Shown in pieces: positions 1-8,383 of a stretch of DNA of 64,000 bases. Source of the DNA: Martinezella lusitana. Its GTDB lineage: Bacteria > Pseudomonadota > Alphaproteobacteria > Rhizobiales > Rhizobiaceae. The notes below the pieces were generated by a model. That model was given only the letters and a program-made list of their open reading frames with translations, had not been told where the DNA came from and made no database searches. The stretch is from contig NZ_FMAF01000001.1 in the NCBI RefSeq assembly GCF_900094565.1, positions 186,001 through 250,000 on the forward strand, written 5' to 3'. A program made the position numbers and the translations under genes. Each line of letters begins with the position of its first letter. Position 1 is the stretch's first letter.

Positions 1-440
1 TCATCGACAATCCGAAGTTCACCAAGGAGAATCTGCCGAAATTCTCCGCATTCTTCGATCGCATCGTCGAGACGGAAGGCGCCGTCGTCGATCCGGCCAA
101 GGATGTCTGGAAGCGCCCGCGTCCGCATCTCTACAGCGATCTCGTCAAGCCGATCGTACCGCTCTCCAAGTCCGGCTCCTATCCGTCCGGCCACACCACG
201 GTCGGCACGCTGATGGGCATCGTGCTCTCGAACATGGTGCCGGAGAAGCGTGCTGTCATCATGGCCCGCGCCTGGGAATACGGCCATAACCGCATCGTCG
301 GCGGCATTCACTATGCAACCGATATCGAAGCCGGCCGCATCGCCGGCACCGTCATCGCCGAAACCATCATGACGCATGACGACTACAAGAGCGAATACGA
401 GGGCGCCAAGGCGGAACTGCGCGCCGCTCTCGGCCTCTGA
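1..440 (+). CDS. class A nonspecific acid phosphatase (PAP2 family), 5'-truncated
   Basis: The frame is open from the left edge of the window and ends with TGA at 438-440, so only the C-terminal part (about 145 residues) is present. It shows the PAP2 phosphatase motifs in order: a KRPRP segment (the K-x6-RP element), SGSYPSGHT (phosphate-binding PSGH), and an R-x6-H-x3-D element in RIVGGIHYATD, where His is the expected nucleophile. The GSYPSGHT string is typical of bacterial class A acid phosphatases, which are usually periplasmic enzymes releasing phosphate from monoesters. The signal peptide would lie outside the window. Family assignment is firm; the substrate is not known. Confidence 0.85.
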   Translation, partial: IDNPKFTKENLPKFSAFFDRIVETEGAVVDPAKDVWKRPRPHLYSDLVKPIVPLSKSGSYPSGHTTVGTLMGIVLSNMVPEKRAVIMARAWEYGHNRIVGGIHYATDIEAGRIAGTVIAETIMTHDDYKSEYEGAKAELRAALGL

Positions 441-640
441 TCCCTACTTCACGACAGCATCGCATCCCCAAGCCGCCCGATCGTCTCCGGCGGCTTGCCT
501 TTTGCGCATACCGAGCCTGGCGCATATTTGCCCCTTCCCGCCACCAGCACTTCCCGCCACGACTGCTAAAATTATGCGGTTTACGGTCGGATGATTTCGC
601 GCGTATACGCGAGAAGCTTTGCGATATGGGAGGTTCGATG

Positions 641-1183
641 ATGACTGATGGGGTAATTTACACGAAAGGCGAACTCGCCCGGTGTATTGCCGAAGTGGCA
701 AGCCTGCAGGGTGAATTCACACTCCGTTCGGGTCAGATCTCCAACCGGTATTTCGACAAGTATCGCTTCGAAGGCACACCTTCTCTTCTAAAGCCGCTGG
801 CCCGCGCCATGGCTGAGCTCATCCCGGCCGAAACCGAGATTCTGGCGGGCCTGGAACTGGGCGGCATTCCGCTTGTAACAGCAATCTCGCTCGAGATCGG
901 CCTCCCCGCAGCGTTTGTTCGCAAGGAAGCGAAGACCTATGGGACATGCCGGGCAATCGAGGGACAGAATGTTTCGGGTCGCCGCGTCACTTTCATCGAG
1001 GATGTGATTACGACGGGCGGCGCAGTGAAAGACGCCTATCACCTGGCGCTTGGCGAGCATGCACACATCCTTGCCGTCGTCTGCGCCATCTGGCGTGGGG
1101 ATGGCGCGCCGACAATCCAAGGCCTTCCAGAACTCTCTGTCCTTCCAGTCTTTACGAAGGCGGATCTGGAAAACGCCAGGTAG
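641..1183 (+). CDS. pyrE: orotate phosphoribosyltransferase-like protein
   Basis: A 180-aa type I phosphoribosyltransferase. Orotate phosphoribosyltransferase makes orotidine 5'-phosphate from orotate and PRPP in de novo UMP synthesis. Visible features are the SGQISNRYFD substrate segment near the N terminus, the RKEAKTYGT flexible-loop segment, and the PRPP-binding motif VTFIEDVITTGG around residues 117-128. An ATG exists at 626, but the Shine-Dalgarno GGAGG at 629-633 lies inside that extension and is 7 nt from the ATG at 641 (4 nt from 638), so 641 or 638 is preferred. It stands alone, about 200 bp before psd. It is not in the acpS-rsh block further on, so it could be a second, divergent copy of pyrE. 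Confidence 0.8.
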   Translation: MTDGVIYTKGELARCIAEVASLQGEFTLRSGQISNRYFDKYRFEGTPSLLKPLARAMAELIPAETEILAGLELGGIPLVTAISLEIGLPAAFVRKEAKTYGTCRAIEGQNVSGRRVTFIEDVITTGGAVKDAYHLALGEHAHILAVVCAIWRGDGAPTIQGLPELSVLPVFTKADLENAR

Positions 1184-1384
1184 TGGAGGCCGCAGAAGAG
1201 AGCGGGATTGCATTGGGGGCGAGCGTGCGAGAGCATTGCTCATGACGGCATTTGCCTGTAGTCACCGTCGACTGGTAATCAGAGCAAGACCGCTTATCTT
1301 GTTCTCATCTTTTGACCGGCATCATCTCGTTCCGCAACCGGGGTTCGGTTTTCACGAGGGTGCCTTTAACGGAGTAGGCTGTAG

Positions 1385-2083
1385 ATGAGCTTGTTGAACA
1401 GCGTGCGCAACGTCATCGTTCCGGTGCATAAGGAAGGTTATCCCTTCGTTGCAGGTTTCTTCGTCGCGTCGCTGGTGCTCGGCTGGATTTTCAAGCCGCT
1501 CTTCTGGATCGGCCTGATCCTGACGCTCTGGTGCGCCTATTTCTTCCGCGATCCCGAGCGCATGACGCCCCAGGACGACGATCTCGCCGTATCGCCGGCC
1601 GACGGCAAGGTTTCCGGCGTGCAGATGGTCACACCGCCGGCTGAGCTCAACCTTGGCACCGAGCCGATGCTGCGTGTCTCGATCTTCATGAACGTCTTCG
1701 ACTGCCACGTGAACCGTTCGCCGATGCGCGGGCGCATCACCAACATCGCCTATCGCCAGGGCAGCTTCCTCAATGCGGAACTGGACAAGGCCAGCGAGCA
1801 GAACGAGCGAAACGGCCTCGTCATCGAAACGAAACACGGCGAAATCGGTGTCGTGCAGATCGCCGGTCTCGTCGCCCGCCGCATCCTTTGTTTCGTGAAC
1901 CCGAACGAGCCGCTGGACGCAGGCGAGCGCATCGGCCTGATCCGCTTCGGCTCACGCCTCGACGTCTTCCTGCCCGAGGGTGCTTCGCCGCGCGTGGCCG
2001 TCGGCCAAAGGGCGATCGCCGGCGAAACCGTGATTGCCGAATTCGGCTCGCCCAAGGGCCCGACCGTTAGCCGTCGCAGCTGA
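1385..2083 (+). CDS. psd: phosphatidylserine decarboxylase proenzyme
   Basis: 232 aa, the short alphaproteobacterial form. It decarboxylates phosphatidylserine to phosphatidylethanolamine at the inner membrane. Two hydrophobic spans lie at about residues 20-52. The autocleavage site is in RFGSRLDVF near the C terminus: cleavage between Gly189 and Ser190 would create the pyruvoyl group of the alpha chain. SPADGKVSG and FDCHVNRSP are conserved family strings. The gene is followed after 20 bp by pssA on the same strand, so the two consecutive steps of phosphatidylethanolamine synthesis form one operon. Confidence 0.95.
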   Translation: MSLLNSVRNVIVPVHKEGYPFVAGFFVASLVLGWIFKPLFWIGLILTLWCAYFFRDPERMTPQDDDLAVSPADGKVSGVQMVTPPAELNLGTEPMLRVSIFMNVFDCHVNRSPMRGRITNIAYRQGSFLNAELDKASEQNERNGLVIETKHGEIGVVQIAGLVARRILCFVNPNEPLDAGERIGLIRFGSRLDVFLPEGASPRVAVGQRAIAGETVIAEFGSPKGPTVSRRS

Positions 2084-2103
2084 GCCCCAGAGAAACGAAC
2101 GAA

Positions 2104-2964
2104 ATGAAGACGCCTTTTCCGCCTTTCGAGCCGCATGGATCCAATGACGAAGCGCGCGGGCCGCGCCTGCGGGAAATTCCCCTGCGGCTGATCGTGCCGA
2201 ACATGATCACCGTGCTGGCGATCTGCGCGGGACTGACGGGTATCCGCCTCGCTTTCGAAAACCGCTACGAGCTTGCCGTGGTCGCCGTGCTGGTTGCGGC
2301 CTTCCTCGACGGCGTGGACGGACGTGTGGCACGTCTGATGAAGGCAACTTCAAAATTCGGCGCACAGATGGATTCGCTGGCCGATATCGTCAACTTCGGT
2401 GTTGCGCCGGCGCTGGTCGTCTATGTCTTTCTGCTCGATCAGGCCCACTCGCTCGGCTGGATCGCCGCCTTGATCTACGCCATCGCCGCCGCCTTGCGGC
2501 TCGCTCGCTTCAACGTCATGACCGAGCGCGAACACAAGGCGTCCTGGCAATCGGAATATTTCGTCGGCGTCCCCGCGCCTGCCGGCGCCATGCTGGTGCT
2601 GCTGCCCGTCTATCTCGGCTTCCTCGGTCTGACGCCGGACAGGACTTTCGCCTATTGGGGCGCCGCCTACACCGTGCTCATCGGCTTTCTGCTGGTCAGC
2701 CGCCTGCCCGTCTGGTCCGGCAAGACGGAAGGCAGCCGCATCCGGCGCGACCTCGTATTGCCGATCATGCTCGCCCTTGTCGTCTATGTGGCGCTGTTGA
2801 TGAGCTATACATGGCATGTCATGGTCGTGACCGTCATCGTCTACCTGCTGTCCCTGCCACTCGGTGCACGTTCCTGGGCGAAGAAATACGGCACCTACAC
2901 CATCAACGGACCGGGCGACCCCGACGTCGACGATTCCAACGACGATATCGGCCGGCATATTTAG
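2104..2964 (+). CDS. pssA: CDP-diacylglycerol--serine O-phosphatidyltransferase
   Basis: 286 aa integral membrane enzyme that joins CDP-diacylglycerol and L-serine to phosphatidylserine, the substrate of the upstream psd product. The CDP-alcohol phosphotransferase signature D-G-x2-A-R-x8-G-x3-D-x3-D is complete (Asp72, Gly73, Ala76, Arg77, Gly86, Asp90, Asp94). Around it are about eight hydrophobic segments. An N-terminal cytosolic tail of about 25 residues precedes the first span. The start ATG at 2104 follows psd by 20 bp with AGAGAAACGAACGAA in between, a weak ribosome site that suggests coupling to psd translation. Confidence 0.94.
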   Translation: MKTPFPPFEPHGSNDEARGPRLREIPLRLIVPNMITVLAICAGLTGIRLAFENRYELAVVAVLVAAFLDGVDGRVARLMKATSKFGAQMDSLADIVNFGVAPALVVYVFLLDQAHSLGWIAALIYAIAAALRLARFNVMTEREHKASWQSEYFVGVPAPAGAMLVLLPVYLGFLGLTPDRTFAYWGAAYTVLIGFLLVSRLPVWSGKTEGSRIRRDLVLPIMLALVVYVALLMSYTWHVMVVTVIVYLLSLPLGARSWAKKYGTYTINGPGDPDVDDSNDDIGRHI

Positions 2965-3290
2965 CCGGCACGCGAGGCATGCCGAGGCCGGTGCTCCCGT
3001 GACGCCATCGTGCGCAACCGCAAGTTTGTAAGCTCCCCTTAGCAATCAAGAGAGCCAGAACAGCCACCGGGCGGTATTGGGGGTACGCGCAGCCGGGCCT
3101 TTTAACGCAATATTAGCATCTCATCAGGATGGATTTCACACGAAGATTCGATGCTAATCTCGCGAAATGTGGTCATTGTTTACAAAAGCTGATTGGAAAA
3201 CGCCTTCGATTTGTCATGATTTACGACGAGATAGCGATACACGACAGTGAATCGGAAAATGCTCCGGGGAGCATTGGTGAGGAGTTAATC
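2965..3290. other. gene-free stretch upstream of a small protein gene
   Basis: 326 bp between pssA and the 46-aa gene. No convincing ORF on either strand. It is AT-richer in its second half and contains a TTAA-N7-TTAG sequence (3102-3116) that resembles, but misses one base of, a CtrA box. It probably holds the promoter of the gene at 3291. Confidence 0.4.
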
Positions 3291-3431
3291 ATGACGCAGA
3301 AGAAAGACGAAGCGGCACAACCGCAGGCAAAGATCGATCCCAGCATGCTGTATCGGCCGCTCGGCCTGAAAGCCGTTCTTGCGGCCCATCTGATGCTGAA
3401 GTCCAAGCCTCTCAAGAAGAAAATCGCCTGA
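3291..3431 (+). CDS. small basic hypothetical protein (46 aa)
   Basis: An in-frame upstream ATG at 3129 would give 100 aa, but the ATG at 3291 has a good Shine-Dalgarno (GAGGAG at 3279-3284, 6 nt spacing) and the segment before it does not look like protein. The 46-aa product begins with a charged, Gln-rich stretch, then carries YRPLGLKAVLAAHLMLKSKP and a lysine-rich end. No domain is recognised and there is no signal peptide. The amphipathic, Leu/Lys-rich C-terminal half could form one helix. It is monocistronic and convergent with the HMCES gene. Confidence 0.55.
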   Translation: MTQKKDEAAQPQAKIDPSMLYRPLGLKAVLAAHLMLKSKPLKKKIA

Positions 3432-3508
3432 GGTCGACAATCGCCGGCCGGCTGCCAAACTGCATGGCTCGGCGACATATCCCGACACCGGTCGCCGAAT
3501 GGAGGCCG

Positions 3509-4273
3509 TCAGAGAAGGCTTAGCTGGCCATCCTCGGGATCCGTTTTCTTCGGCGGCTTTTTCACGGGCTCGACCGTTACCGGCGTCTGCAGGTCCGGCC
3601 CCATGTTGGCGACCTTGTTAACCCGATCCGAAACCGGAATAGCTTCGAAAAAATCCTCCTGAACCGGTGTCATCAGATCGAGGACATCTCGCGGCTCCTG
3701 CGTCTTGCAATCGAGCCAGCGGGCAAAATCCTCCGGCTTGATGACCACGGGCATGCGATCATGGATCGGGCGCATGGCGCTATTTGCCGCGGTCGTCAGA
3801 ATGGCACCAGTATCCACTTCCGAGCCGTCGGCCGACGACCAGGTTTCCATCAGCCCGGCAAAGGCGATGACGCCGCCCGCGCGCGGCCGGATCCAATAGG
3901 CCTGCGACTTCTCACCGCTTTCCTTGGACGGGCGATGCCATTCGTAAAAGCCCGACGCCGGAACGAGGATGCGGCGGTGGCGCATGGCGGCGCGGAAGGA
4001 TGCCTTGCCGATTGCCGTTTCGGCGCGCGCATTGATCAGAAGCGGAAACTCCTTCGGGTCCTTCACCCAGCCGGGCATGAAGCCCCAGCGCACCAAAAGG
4101 GCGCGGCGATCCGGCAGATTGCTGCCGGGCTGCTGCCTCTCACCGGATATGACGACGAGGATCGGCTGTGTCGGGGCGATATTGTAACGCGCCGGAAAAT
4201 CGTCGCGCAGCAGGACACCCAGCGCCTCGCCCACATAGTCCGCCGTCGATGTCAAAGCAAAGCGTCCGCACAT
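3509..4273 (-). CDS. SOS response-associated peptidase / abasic-site crosslinking protein (YedK/HMCES)
   Basis: 254 aa. The family forms a covalent thiazolidine crosslink between Cys2 and abasic sites in single-stranded DNA, shielding them during replication. The start is fixed by the invariant MCGRF N terminus (Cys2 becomes the new N terminus after Met removal); longer in-frame starts would destroy this. Further family motifs are YNIAPTQ, RWGFMPGW, NARAET, PASGFYEW and the HDRMPV active-site histidine. The C terminus has a Lys/Pro-rich tail (VEPVKKPPKKTDPE), common in rhizobial members. It stands alone, 43 bp downstream of the UPF0060 gene. Confidence 0.9.
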   Translation of the reverse strand: MCGRFALTSTADYVGEALGVLLRDDFPARYNIAPTQPILVVISGERQQPGSNLPDRRALLVRWGFMPGWVKDPKEFPLLINARAETAIGKASFRAAMRHRRILVPASGFYEWHRPSKESGEKSQAYWIRPRAGGVIAFAGLMETWSSADGSEVDTGAILTTAANSAMRPIHDRMPVVIKPEDFARWLDCKTQEPRDVLDLMTPVQEDFFEAIPVSDRVNKVANMGPDLQTPVTVEPVKKPPKKTDPEDGQLSLL

Positions 4274-4316
4274 GGGGCTTGTTTTGCACCCGGAAAGCGC
4301 CGGGTCAAGCAGAAGG

Positions 4317-4643
4317 TCAGCCGCGTGGACCGAAGAGAATGATCGCCGCACCGGCAAGACAGATGGCTGCGCCGGAAATATCCCAGCGGTCCGGCAGCCG
4401 CCCCTCCGCCAGCCAGAGCCACAGGATGGAAGCAACGATATAGACACCGCCATAGGCTGCGAAGGTACGCCCGGCGGCCTCGCTCGGCACCAGTGCCAGC
4501 AGCCACGCAAAGAGTGCCAACGACACAAGACCCGGCGCAAGCCACCAGATCGGCTTTGCCAATCGCAGCCATGCCCAGAAGGCGAAACAGCCGGCAATTT
4601 CGGCCAAGGCCGCGAGAGCATACAGTCCGTAGATCATTCCCAT
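4317..4643 (-). CDS. UPF0060 (YnfA) family small membrane protein
   Basis: 108 aa with four hydrophobic helices and the family strings [16 protein letters not shown] near the N terminus and [11 protein letters not shown] in the third helix. The family is related in fold to small multidrug resistance transporters, but its physiological substrate is not established. The frame can be extended to a GTG at 4655; the ATG at 4643 gives the usual family length and begins just before the first helix. Divergent from the Nudix gene at 4777. Confidence 0.85.
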   Translation of the reverse strand: MGMIYGLYALAALAEIAGCFAFWAWLRLAKPIWWLAPGLVSLALFAWLLALVPSEAAGRTFAAYGGVYIVASILWLWLAEGRLPDRWDISGAAICLAGAAIILFGPRG

Positions 4644-4776
4644 GGTCGCCCGCACATTCGGCGCATACGAATCGCCGCCCCTGTCGGCAGCGAGTTAAAG
4701 GGCTTTCCCGGAGGACAGCAAGGCTCGGTTCCTGTAGAGATGTAGACGTCTCATCATGCGAATATGAAACGATCCC

Positions 4777-5214
4777 GTGACGTCCTTTCCCCGCCCCGCC
4801 TCCTCCGCCATCCTCGAACGCGACGGCCGATTCCTGCTTGTCCTGCGCAGCAACCCGCCATCTGCCGACATGTATGCTTTTCCGGGCGGCAGGGCCGAAG
4901 ACGGCGAAACGCCGGCGGAAGCGGCCCTGCGCGAATTCAAGGAAGAGACAGGCATAAGCGCACGCAATCCTCGCCTGTTCGAAACCTATGATCTGCGCTC
5001 CCATGCGGCAGACGGAACGCTGACGAGCCATTTCCTGCTGTCGGTCTTCCTCGTCGATGCCGACAGGGATGCCATTGCGGAAGCCGCCGACGATGCCGCA
5101 GCCATCGGCTGGTATTCGCTGGAGGAGGTCCGAACCTTGCCGGTTCCGGCCAGCGTGCTCGAATGCGTGGAAAGGATTGCGGCGACTGGTACGCAGCCCC
5201 AGCCGCAATATTAA
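4777..5214 (+). CDS. NUDIX hydrolase
   Basis: 145 aa single-domain Nudix protein. The Nudix box G-x5-E-x7-R-E-U-x-E-E-x-G-U is complete, running from GGRAEDGE to REFKEETGI (about residues 33-54). The family hydrolyses nucleoside diphosphates linked to another moiety, with Mg2+ held by the box glutamates; the substrate cannot be told from sequence. The start is GTG at 4777, since the only in-frame ATG is inside the domain. The length and the short lead before the first strand fit the family. Confidence 0.85.
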   Translation: MTSFPRPASSAILERDGRFLLVLRSNPPSADMYAFPGGRAEDGETPAEAALREFKEETGISARNPRLFETYDLRSHAADGTLTSHFLLSVFLVDADRDAIAEAADDAAAIGWYSLEEVRTLPVPASVLECVERIAATGTQPQPQY

Positions 5215-5290
5215 CGATGCGAGGCAATAACGGGTTGGAAAGCGCATGCTATGCCTTGTTCACGTCATGCTTGTCCGCTCAACTGAATAC

Positions 5291-5722
5291 ATGATTCACA
5301 ACCGTCTTGGCCGACCGCTTCTGATTTGCTTTGTGCTCGCCGCCGCGCTTCCGGCCGCGGCGCAACCTGTCGCGAACGCGCCACAGGCACAGACGCCCGA
5401 CACCGCAGTCGCCGAACGACCCACGCCCTATGATGTCCAACTGTCCCGGCTCGCCGAAATCCTCGGCTCGATCGATTATTTGCGCAATCTTTGCGCAGCA
5501 TCGGAAGACGGATGGCGGGGAGATATGCAGCAGCTGCTTGACACCGAAACCAAGGGCGAGCCGAAAAGGAAGGAAAAATTGACCGCCGCGTTCAACCGTG
5601 GGTATAGGTCCTTTGCATCGGTTTACACGAATTGCACGCCGCAGGCGCTCGTTGCCGAGGAGCGATACCGTAACGAAGGTGCAACACTGGCGACAGAAAT
5701 CACCGCCCGCTTTGGAAATTAA
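5291..5722 (+). CDS. TIGR02301 family (DUF2385) secreted protein
   Basis: 143 aa from the ATG at 5291, which begins a clean signal peptide (MIHNRLGRPLL, a hydrophobic core, AAA-QPV cleavage region). An upstream in-frame ATG at 5246 would bury the signal. The mature protein has the family pattern PYDVQLSRLAEILGSIDYLR, a conserved Cys (NLCAA), AFNRGYRSFASVYTNC with a second Cys, and a terminal ERYRNEGATLATEI. The two cysteines may form a disulfide. It is conserved across Rhizobiales; the function is unknown. Its stop codon overlaps a CtrA-like box (5719-5734) that probably serves the next gene. Confidence 0.8.
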   Translation: MIHNRLGRPLLICFVLAAALPAAAQPVANAPQAQTPDTAVAERPTPYDVQLSRLAEILGSIDYLRNLCAASEDGWRGDMQQLLDTETKGEPKRKEKLTAAFNRGYRSFASVYTNCTPQALVAEERYRNEGATLATEITARFGN

Positions 5723-5734
5723 CGATTTATTAAC
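5719..5734 (+). promoter_or_regulatory. CtrA-type box TTAA-N7-TTAAC
   Basis: TTAACGATTTATTAAC matches the full alphaproteobacterial CtrA consensus TTAA-N7-TTAAC. It overlaps the TAA stop of the upstream gene and lies 93 bp before the ATG at 5827, a plausible activator position for the next two genes. The match is seen directly; CtrA binding is inferred. Confidence 0.5.
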
Positions 5735-5826
5735 CCCTTTTCGCACCCAGCCGTGTCGTTTTAGGAAAAGGCTGATAAAGTTGTTAAGCAAGTGGTAAGG
5801 ACATGAACGTCTCGAGGAAAGAATCA

Positions 5827-6084
5827 ATGGAAACCAGCCTGAACGAAATCGACGACATGATCGTCCATGAAAAAATGCAGGCAGCGCTGGAATACCAGAA
5901 CGAGGCTTGGGCTGACGGCATGGCTGATGGTATCGAGCCCGAGATCATCGCCGACGCCGCCATCGCGCATGCCATTCGCGAGACCATCCGCATACAGGGT
6001 GAGCAGGGCGCGGAAGCCTTGCTCGAATCGCTTCGGGAACGCATGCTCGCTGGGGAATTCTCTCCGAACCGTACCCTGCAATAG
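5827..6084 (+). CDS. small acidic alpha-helical hypothetical protein (85 aa)
   Basis: The product is acidic and predicted mostly helical, with a repeated rhythm in EAWADGMADGIEPEIIADAAIAHAIRETI. No signal peptide, cysteine or known domain is seen. Two starts are possible: ATG 5803 (preceded by TAAGGAC) and ATG 5827 (preceded by GAGGAAAG with 5-6 nt spacing); 5827 was chosen because its Shine-Dalgarno is better. It follows a CtrA-like box and is followed after 16 bp by a gene for a secreted protein on the same strand, so the two may be cotranscribed. Confidence 0.65.
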   Translation: METSLNEIDDMIVHEKMQAALEYQNEAWADGMADGIEPEIIADAAIAHAIRETIRIQGEQGAEALLESLRERMLAGEFSPNRTLQ

Positions 6085-6100
6085 TAACCAGAGATTGTTC

Positions 6101-6856
6101 ATGCATATGTTTCCGGGCAATGAGTGTCGCCGTTCCATTGCCTCGTTTGCAGCCGTAACCATGATTGCCGGTTCCGTTGCCTTGCCGTTGCCGGCACTAG
6201 CCTTCTCGCAGCTCAATCCACCAGCTTCCCAACCGAACGCTCCAGGCGCCTCCGCTCAGCAGAAGAACCAGAAACCTGTCGAGCAAGCACTGGAAGCGCC
6301 GTCCACTACGCTCCCGACGCCGGATCCGCTGGTCAACAAGCAAGCCGACCAGGGCAATGGCGATGCAGCAAGCGCAAACAAGTCGGTCGAGTTCCTCTTC
6401 GACATCAACAAGGCGCCGGAGCCGGTGCGAAAGCTCCGTGAGGCGATCGTGGAGGCGGCGGCCTCAGGCGATCTCGAGCGCTTGCGCCCGCTGATGAATA
6501 TCGGTGGCGGTCTCAAGCAGACCCAGGTCACCGCCGACGACCCCGGCGAGGATCCGATCAAGACCCTGCACGACCTTTCGGGCGATCCAGACGGCATCGA
6601 AATCCTGTCCATCCTCCTCGACATCATGTCGACCGGCTTTGCCCATGTCGGCCAGGGTACGCCGGACGAAATCTATGTCTGGCCCTACTTCGCGCAGAAA
6701 GACATGAAGACGCTCTCCACCCCGGAAAAGGTCGACCTGATGCGCATCGTCACGGCGGGCGACTACGCCGATATGCTGGAATTCGGCGGCTACAATTTCT
6801 ATCGAGTCGGCATCACGCCGGACGGCAAGTGGAAATTTTTCACGTCGGGCGAATGA
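6101..6856 (+). CDS. secreted hypothetical protein (251 aa)
   Basis: The open frame reaches back into the preceding gene, but the ATG at 6101 starts a signal peptide: a short basic n-region (NECRRS), a hydrophobic core ending VALPLPALA, then FSQL. The mature protein opens with a low-complexity Pro/Ala/Gln/Asn-rich linker (about residues 36-90). A folded part follows, with VRKLREAIVEAAASGDLERLRPLM, TLHDLSGDPDGIEILSILLDIM and DEIYVWPYFAQKD. I know no named domain for it. The layout suggests a periplasmic or envelope protein with a flexible tether. It is probably cotranscribed with the 85-aa gene and sits 73 bp before ygfZ. Confidence 0.7.
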   Translation: MHMFPGNECRRSIASFAAVTMIAGSVALPLPALAFSQLNPPASQPNAPGASAQQKNQKPVEQALEAPSTTLPTPDPLVNKQADQGNGDAASANKSVEFLFDINKAPEPVRKLREAIVEAAASGDLERLRPLMNIGGGLKQTQVTADDPGEDPIKTLHDLSGDPDGIEILSILLDIMSTGFAHVGQGTPDEIYVWPYFAQKDMKTLSTPEKVDLMRIVTAGDYADMLEFGGYNFYRVGITPDGKWKFFTSGE

Positions 6857-6929
6857 TCCAGTCGGAGAACTTGCGGTTCGCGGTCGAAGGCCCTACCTCT
6901 GGATCATAGCCCAAATCAGCGGATCCATC

Positions 6930-7769
6930 ATGCCAGCCGTATTCCTGAGAGACCGTTCCTTCATCCGCGTCGCCGGCGCCGAGGCGGAACCGTTCCTGCA
7001 CAATCTCATCACCACCGATCTCGTCTCGCTCGGCGCCGACGAAGCGCGCCCCGGCGCGCTGCTGACGCCGCAGGGCAAGATTCTGTTCGACTTCATGATC
7101 TGGCGAGATGGCTCCGGCTTTCTGCTCGAGACAGACACGGCACAGCGCGATGGCCTTCTGAAGCGGCTCACCATGTACCGGCTGCGCGCCAAGGTCGATT
7201 TCGGCGTCGAAGATATTCAAGGCGTTACCGTCGCCTGGGCGGACAAGGCAACGGACGGCCCCAAGGATAGCCGCTTCGCCAAGGCAGGCATCACGCTGAC
7301 GCGCACATCAGGCCAACATGGGGACGATGCCGAGACGCTTTATGACGCGCTGCGCATCGCCAACGGCGTTGCCGTTTCCGGCCGCGATTTCGCATTGCAG
7401 GACGCGTTTCCGCACGATGTGCTGCTGGACCTCAACGGTGGCCTGGGCTTCCGCAAGGGCTGCTATGTCGGCCAGGAGGTGGTCTCCCGCATGCAGCATC
7501 GCGGCACGGCGCGCAGGCGCGTCGTCATCGTGAGCGGCAATGCCGACCTGCCCGCCTCCGGCACGGAACTCACCGTCGGCAGCAAGCCTGTGGGCACGCT
7601 CGGTTCGACCGCAGGCAGCAAGGGTCTTGCCATCGTCCGCATCGACCGCGCGGGCGAAGCCATGGCAGCAGGAACACCCATCCGGGCTGATGATACCGAC
7701 GTCTCGGTATCGCTGCCTGCTTGGTCCGGCCTCTCCTTCCCTTCCCAGGCCGACGAGGCTTCGGCATGA
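6930..7769 (+). CDS. ygfZ: folate-binding protein YgfZ/CAF17 (GcvT-like)
   Basis: 279 aa, tetrahydrofolate-binding protein of the GcvT/YgfZ family that helps assemble or repair certain iron-sulfur proteins. The diagnostic motif KGCYVGQEVVSRMQHRG is at residues 176-192, with the conserved Cys178. The N-terminal part (LRDRSFIRVAGAEAEPFLHN, then LLTPQGKILFD) matches the folate-binding fold. Its TGA stop overlaps the ATG of the next gene (ATGA at 7766-7769), so the following HD-domain gene is translationally coupled. Confidence 0.92.
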   Translation: MPAVFLRDRSFIRVAGAEAEPFLHNLITTDLVSLGADEARPGALLTPQGKILFDFMIWRDGSGFLLETDTAQRDGLLKRLTMYRLRAKVDFGVEDIQGVTVAWADKATDGPKDSRFAKAGITLTRTSGQHGDDAETLYDALRIANGVAVSGRDFALQDAFPHDVLLDLNGGLGFRKGCYVGQEVVSRMQHRGTARRRVVIVSGNADLPASGTELTVGSKPVGTLGSTAGSKGLAIVRIDRAGEAMAAGTPIRADDTDVSVSLPAWSGLSFPSQADEASA

Positions 7770-8383
7770 CATCGGCCAAGACTGCGCGCGCCTGGCAGCG
7801 CATGCTATCGGGACGGAGGCTCGACCTGCTCGATCCGTCGCCGCTCGACGTCGAGATCAGCGATATCGCCCATGGGCTTGCCCGCGTTGCGCGCTGGAAC
7901 GGCCAGACCTATGGCGATCATGCCTTTTCAGTAGCGCAGCACAGCCTCGTCGTCGAAGCGATCTTTCGTCATCTGAACCCGGCGACGCCGGACGAATTGC
8001 TGGCGGCGCTGCTGCATGACGCACCGGAATATGTCATCGGCGATATGATCTCGCCGTTCAAGTCGGTGGTCGGCGGCGACTACAAGGCGGTGGAGAAACG
8101 GCTCGAAGCGGCGATCTATCGTCGTTTTGCCCTGCCCCCGCATTGCGCGCCGCAGCTGAAGGAAAAGATCAAGAAGGCCGATACGGTCTCGGCCTATTTC
8201 GAGGCGACACTGCTTGCCGGCTTCACGCCGGAGGAGGCGCGCAAGTTCTTCGGTCAACCCCGCGACATCACCCGCGAGATGCTGCCGATCGAACCCATGC
8301 CGGCAATCGAGGCGCAGCGGCTGTTCCTAAGGCGCTTCGAGGCGATCGAGGCCGAGCGCACGTCGATGAGGATCGGTGCGTGA
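7766..8383 (+). CDS. HD-domain phosphohydrolase (YfbR-like)
   Basis: 205 aa. The HD metal-dependent phosphohydrolase signature is visible: His52 in GDHAFSVAQHS, His84-Asp85 in ALLHDAPEYVIGD, and a distal Asp in KKADTVSAYFEA. The arrangement resembles YfbR-type 5'-nucleotidases, though the substrate is uncertain. The ATG at 7766 overlaps the ygfZ stop by 4 bp and its own TGA overlaps the GTG of the next gene, making a three-gene coupled unit. Confidence 0.82.
   Translation: MTSAKTARAWQRMLSGRRLDLLDPSPLDVEISDIAHGLARVARWNGQTYGDHAFSVAQHSLVVEAIFRHLNPATPDELLAALLHDAPEYVIGDMISPFKSVVGGDYKAVEKRLEAAIYRRFALPPHCAPQLKEKIKKADTVSAYFEATLLAGFTPEEARKFFGQPRDITREMLPIEPMPAIEAQRLFLRRFEAIEAERTSMRIGA

Noticed and set aside
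3102..3116. TTAA-N7-TTAG upstream of the 46-aa gene
   Set aside because: One base off the CtrA consensus and 175 bp from the start codon; not strong enough alone.
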